Assembly: GCA_900542875.1 (NCBI GenBank)
Contig: UQPH01000047.1
Span: 1-8,658 of the forward strand
DNA length: 8,658 nt
Source of the DNA: an uncultured Eubacterium sp.
Lineage (GTDB): Bacteria > Bacillota > Clostridia > Oscillospirales > Acutalibacteraceae
Reading direction: 5' to 3'
Positions 6,167 to 8,658 of the stretch are shown here, in pieces. Position 1 is the stretch's first letter, and the number at the start of each line of letters is the position of its first letter. The notes below the pieces were generated by a model. The model had not been told where the DNA came from and ran no database searches. It worked only from the letters and a program-made list of their open reading frames with translations. Position numbers and translations under genes: made by a program.

Positions 6167-7089
6167 TGTTTCTCGGTATAGATACGAGTAATTATACTAC
6201 CTCACTTGCACTTTTTGACGGAAAGAATATTATTCAGAGAAAAAAGGTCTTGACCGTAAAAAAAGGCGAAAGAGGTCTCAGACAGAGTGACGCCGTGTTT
6301 CAACATACCGTTAATATGCCTCTTCTTATGAACGAACTTGATTTTTCGTCGGGGATTGATTCGGTTGGTGTGAGCACCCGACCGAGGAGCGTTGATGGCA
6401 GTTATATGCCGTGCTTTTTGGTGGGTGAAAATGTTGCAACCGCTGTGTCAAAAACGAGTAATGTACCGCTTTATAAAACTTCGCATCAGGTCGGTCATAT
6501 CCTTGCCGCACTTTATTCGGTCAAAAGACTTGATTTGATAAACAAAAAATTTATCGCATTCCATTTAAGCGGCGGAACAACAGAGGCATTGATTGTAACT
6601 CCCGATAATGACGACATTGTAAAGTGTACTCTTGTCGCTTCTTCAAGCGATTTGAAAGCGGGACAGGCTGTAGACCGAACCGGTGTTCTTCTCGGTCTTG
6701 ATTTTCCGTGCGGAAAAGAACTTGACGCTCTGTCCGAAAAAAGTGACAGAGAATTTAAGATTAAGCCGTCTATGCAGGGACTTAACTGTTCGCTCAGCGG
6801 AGCGGAAAATAAAGTTAAGAAAATGATGGCAGATAACGAGAGCAGAGAAGATATTGCAAAATTTGTGCTTAGTTTCGTCTCCGCTTCCGTTCTTGAAATG
6901 TGCAAAAGAGTTATTAAAGAGTACGGCGAATTTCCGATTTTGTTTTCGGGAGGAGTCTCTTCTAATTCTTTGCTCAGAAAAACAATTAACGATAATCTTG
7001 ACGCATACTTCGCCGAAAGCGAATTTTCACTCGATAATGCATCGGGCACGGCAGTTTATGCGTATTTGAAAAACGAAATTAATTTATGA
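6166..7089 (+). CDS. TsaD/Kae1 (M22) family paralogue of unknown role
   Basis: This 307-residue ASKHA-fold protein is of the TsaD/YgjD family, often named O-sialoglycoprotein endopeptidase. Family features are FLGIDTSNYTTSLALF (2-17), the metal-binding His pair HQVGH (107-111), SGGTTEAL (135-142) in the nucleotide site, KAGQAVDRTGVLLGLDFPCG (164-183), FSGGVSSNSLLRK (260-272), and a C-terminal DNASGTAVYAY (290-300) whose Asp is the third metal ligand. It differs from true TsaD at residues 33-49, where KGERGLRQSDAVFQHTV replaces the usual G-G-V-V-P-E-x-A-S-R-x-H block, and it is shorter (about 335-345 for TsaD). It is therefore more likely a divergent paralogue than the t6A tRNA modification enzyme, which should be encoded elsewhere. 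It is translationally coupled to nusB (TAATG) and to xseA (ATGA). Its substrate is unknown to me. Confidence 0.85.
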   Translation: MFLGIDTSNYTTSLALFDGKNIIQRKKVLTVKKGERGLRQSDAVFQHTVNMPLLMNELDFSSGIDSVGVSTRPRSVDGSYMPCFLVGENVATAVSKTSNVPLYKTSHQVGHILAALYSVKRLDLINKKFIAFHLSGGTTEALIVTPDNDDIVKCTLVASSSDLKAGQAVDRTGVLLGLDFPCGKELDALSEKSDREFKIKPSMQGLNCSLSGAENKVKKMMADNESREDIAKFVLSFVSASVLEMCKRVIKEYGEFPILFSGGVSSNSLLRKTINDNLDAYFAESEFSLDNASGTAVYAYLKNEINL

Positions 7090-8285
7090 ATACACTAACC
7101 GTATCACAAGTTAACAGATATATTAAAGCGATACTCGATGAGGCACAGCCGCTTAATCGTATTTATGTGTCGGGCGAAATATCAAATTTTAAGCACTATC
7201 GCCAGAGCGGACATATGTATTTTACGCTTAAAGATAATTCTTCCCAGCTGAAATGCGTTATGTTTGCAGGTAATAACAGTTCGCTTAAATTTACTCCCGA
7301 GGACGGTATGAGCGTCGTCTGCTTCGGAAAGGTCAGCGCCTATGAGCGTGACGGTCAGTATCAGCTTTATGTCAGCTCAATGCAACCTAACGGTTTGGGT
7401 GCTCTCGCTCTGGCATATGAGCAACTCAAACAAAGACTCGAAAAAGAGGGTTATTTTGCTCCCGAACATAAAAAGTCCGTACCTAAATATCCTGTCAAAA
7501 TCGGAGTTGCCACATCAAATATGGGCGCTGCTGTCGAGGATATAAAAAATATTATTTCACGCAGATTTCCGCTTGCCGAAATAGTTATTTGTCCGACTGT
7601 TGTTCAGGGCGGCGAAGCGTGTGAAGATATAGCCTCTTCGGTTAAATTTCTCGATACGCTCGGCGTTGATGTTATCATCGTCGGCAGGGGCGGCGGCTCT
7701 ATGGAGGATTTGTGGGCGTTTAATACAATGCCTGTTATTCAGGCGGTTTATGACTGCAACACTCCGATTATTTCCGCAGTCGGACACGAAACCGATTTTA
7801 CTCTGTGCGATTTTGTCGCAGATCTCAGGGCACCTACACCGAGTGCGGCGGCAGAACTTGCCGTTCCCGATATAAACAGCGAACTTCAAATTGCAGACGG
7901 CTTTTATTCTTCGCTTTTGTCACTCTTTAAGCATAAGATAGAAACCGAAGAAATTAATCTTGACAGAATAGTAAACCGTTCGCCGCTTTCCGATGCAAAC
8001 GAAGCATTCAAAGCAAGGCAGGAAAAGCTTGAATTGCTCTATGATAATTTGATGTTACGATTTAAGGCGAAGATTGATGATAAGGAAAAAGCACTTAAAA
8101 GGGAGGCGGATATGCTAAACGCCGTTAATCCGCTTTCGGTTATTGCCCGTGGCTTTACATTGACTTCAAAGGATAATAAGACCGTCTCAAGTGTAAAATC
8201 ACTCAGCGTGAACGATACCGTCTGCACAAGATTTTCAGACGGAAAAATTACAGCAACCGTTTGTGAGGTAATAAGTAATGAATGA
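7086..8285 (+). CDS. xseA: Exodeoxyribonuclease VII large subunit
   Basis: This is the catalytic subunit of exonuclease VII, which degrades single-stranded DNA from both ends to oligonucleotides and acts with XseB. It has 399 residues (448 in B. subtilis, 456 in E. coli). An N-terminal OB-fold with IYVSGEISNFKHYRQSGHMY (26-45) is followed by a linker and the catalytic domain. That domain holds IGVATSNMGAAVEDI (139-153), DVIIVGRGGGSMEDLWAFN (195-213), and ISAVGHETDFTLCDFVADLRAPTP (229-252). A coiled-coil-forming helical region (about 262-345) then leads to NPLSVIARGFTLT (348-360). The coiled-coil is shorter than in the model species, which accounts for the lower length. All key motifs are present. 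The ATG overlaps the previous stop by four bases, and the 3' end overlaps xseB by eight. Confidence 0.97.
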   Translation: MNTLTVSQVNRYIKAILDEAQPLNRIYVSGEISNFKHYRQSGHMYFTLKDNSSQLKCVMFAGNNSSLKFTPEDGMSVVCFGKVSAYERDGQYQLYVSSMQPNGLGALALAYEQLKQRLEKEGYFAPEHKKSVPKYPVKIGVATSNMGAAVEDIKNIISRRFPLAEIVICPTVVQGGEACEDIASSVKFLDTLGVDVIIVGRGGGSMEDLWAFNTMPVIQAVYDCNTPIISAVGHETDFTLCDFVADLRAPTPSAAAELAVPDINSELQIADGFYSSLLSLFKHKIETEEINLDRIVNRSPLSDANEAFKARQEKLELLYDNLMLRFKAKIDDKEKALKREADMLNAVNPLSVIARGFTLTSKDNKTVSSVKSLSVNDTVCTRFSDGKITATVCEVISNE

Positions 8286-8466
8286 AGAATTAACATATGA
8301 AAAGGCTATGACCAGACTTGAGGAAATAGTCTCATTGCTCGAAAAAAACGATGTGAGCCTTGATGATTCCATTAAACTCTTTGAGGAGGGAACGAGGCTT
8401 ACTGCCTTTTGCTCGGAAAAACTCAAAAACGCAAAGGCAAAAATCACTTTGGCAGAAAAGGAGTAA
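8278..8466 (+). CDS. xseB: Exodeoxyribonuclease VII small subunit
   Basis: XseB binds the coiled-coil of XseA to form exonuclease VII. This 62-residue, two-helix protein has the family signature LTYEKAMTRLEEIVSLLEKN followed by DVSLDDSIKLFEEGTRL and a LKNAKAKI tail. The ATG at 8278 lies within the end of xseA and follows GAGG (8265-8268) by 9 bases, so translation is likely coupled. Subunit genes are adjacent, as in most Firmicutes. Confidence 0.96.
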   Translation: MNEELTYEKAMTRLEEIVSLLEKNDVSLDDSIKLFEEGTRLTAFCSEKLKNAKAKITLAEKE

Positions 8467-8469
8467 AAT

Positions 8470-8658
8470 ATGTATTCACCTGATTTTAAGGCACAAATCG
8501 AAAAATATTGCGATACCGTTAATACAGAATTAATGAAATATATTCCCGAGGCAAATGACGGTCAGAGAGATGTTACTAAGGCTATGCGCTACTCTCTTTC
8601 AAACGGCGGTAAAAGACTCCGTCCGATTTTTGTTCTGGAGTTTTGCAGAATGTGCGGC
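8470..8658 (+). CDS. ispA: Polyprenyl (farnesyl/geranyl) diphosphate synthase, 5' part
   Basis: This is the first 63 codons of a trans-prenyl diphosphate synthase, open to the right edge of the window. The family joins isopentenyl diphosphate to allylic diphosphates to make farnesyl or longer chains. The N-terminal signature MRYSLSNGGKRLRPIFVL (39-56) contains GGKRLRP, which binds isopentenyl diphosphate. The Asp-rich motifs that set the reaction lie beyond the window, so chain length cannot be judged. The ATG at 8470 is 6 bases after a strong AAGGAG (8458-8463) that overlaps the xseB stop. The position after xseB is the same as ispA (yqiD) in B. subtilis, which supports the farnesyl-type assignment. 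Confidence 0.9.
   Translation, partial: MYSPDFKAQIEKYCDTVNTELMKYIPEANDGQRDVTKAMRYSLSNGGKRLRPIFVLEFCRMCG

Noticed and set aside
6513..7049. A 178-codon open frame on the minus strand over the TsaD-like gene
   Set aside because: It is the mirror of a strong coding frame, rich in Ser/Leu from reversed codons, with no recognisable motif.
7086..8285. XseA looked truncated at 399 residues
   Set aside because: OB-fold, all catalytic motifs and the C-terminal RGF segment are present. Only the coiled-coil is short, which is common in Clostridia.
1..8658. CRISPR array, tRNA, riboswitch, insertion sequence or defence system
   Set aside because: No regularly spaced repeats, cloverleaf, conserved aptamer sequence, transposase or defence-family protein could be recognised on either strand.

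Overview
The window looks like a chromosomal segment of an endospore-forming Clostridia-type Firmicute. The evidence is a complete spoIIIA operon (spoIIIAA to spoIIIAH), AT-rich DNA, strong AGGAG-type ribosome binding sites, and the Firmicute gene order spoIIIA - asp23-like - nusB - xseA - xseB - ispA. An Oscillospirales/Ruminococcaceae-like gut clostridium is my best guess from style, not from any search. All genes are on the + strand. The region is mainly core genome. I found no CRISPR array, tRNA, rRNA or insertion sequence, and no convincing new system.

Layout. Bases 1-225 are the broken tail of a large serine recombinase that enters from the left edge and stops just after the start of its recombinase domain, so it is probably a mobile-element remnant. 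Bases 226-424 are non-coding and AT-rich, with two sequences that fit the sigma-E promoter pattern upstream of the first sporulation gene. Bases 425-5205 hold the eight genes spoIIIAA, AB, AC, AD, AE, AF, AG and AH, tightly packed with overlapping or near-touching ends. Bases 5206-5322 hold an AT-rich palindrome over the spoIIIAH stop codon and a good sigma-A-type promoter with an extended -10. From 5323 to the right edge runs a housekeeping cluster: an Asp23/YqhY-like gene, an intrinsic terminator hairpin, nusB, a TsaD/M22-family paralogue, xseA, xseB, and the first 63 codons of a polyprenyl synthase (ispA).

How the genes work together. The spoIIIA products build the mother-cell half of the SpoIIIA-SpoIIQ channel that joins mother cell and forespore. 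AA is the cytosolic ATPase, AB to AF are membrane components, AG forms the large ring, and AH is the ring protein that contacts SpoIIQ. The second cluster mixes RNA polymerase antitermination (nusB), DNA repair (xseA/xseB, exonuclease VII) and isoprenoid synthesis (ispA). It is co-transcribed for historical rather than obvious functional reasons, as in Bacillus subtilis.

The points most worth a second look are the TsaD paralogue between nusB and xseA, the terminator hairpin just before the nusB ribosome binding site, the divergent Walker A motif and long overlap of spoIIIAA, and the recombinase remnant next to the sporulation operon.
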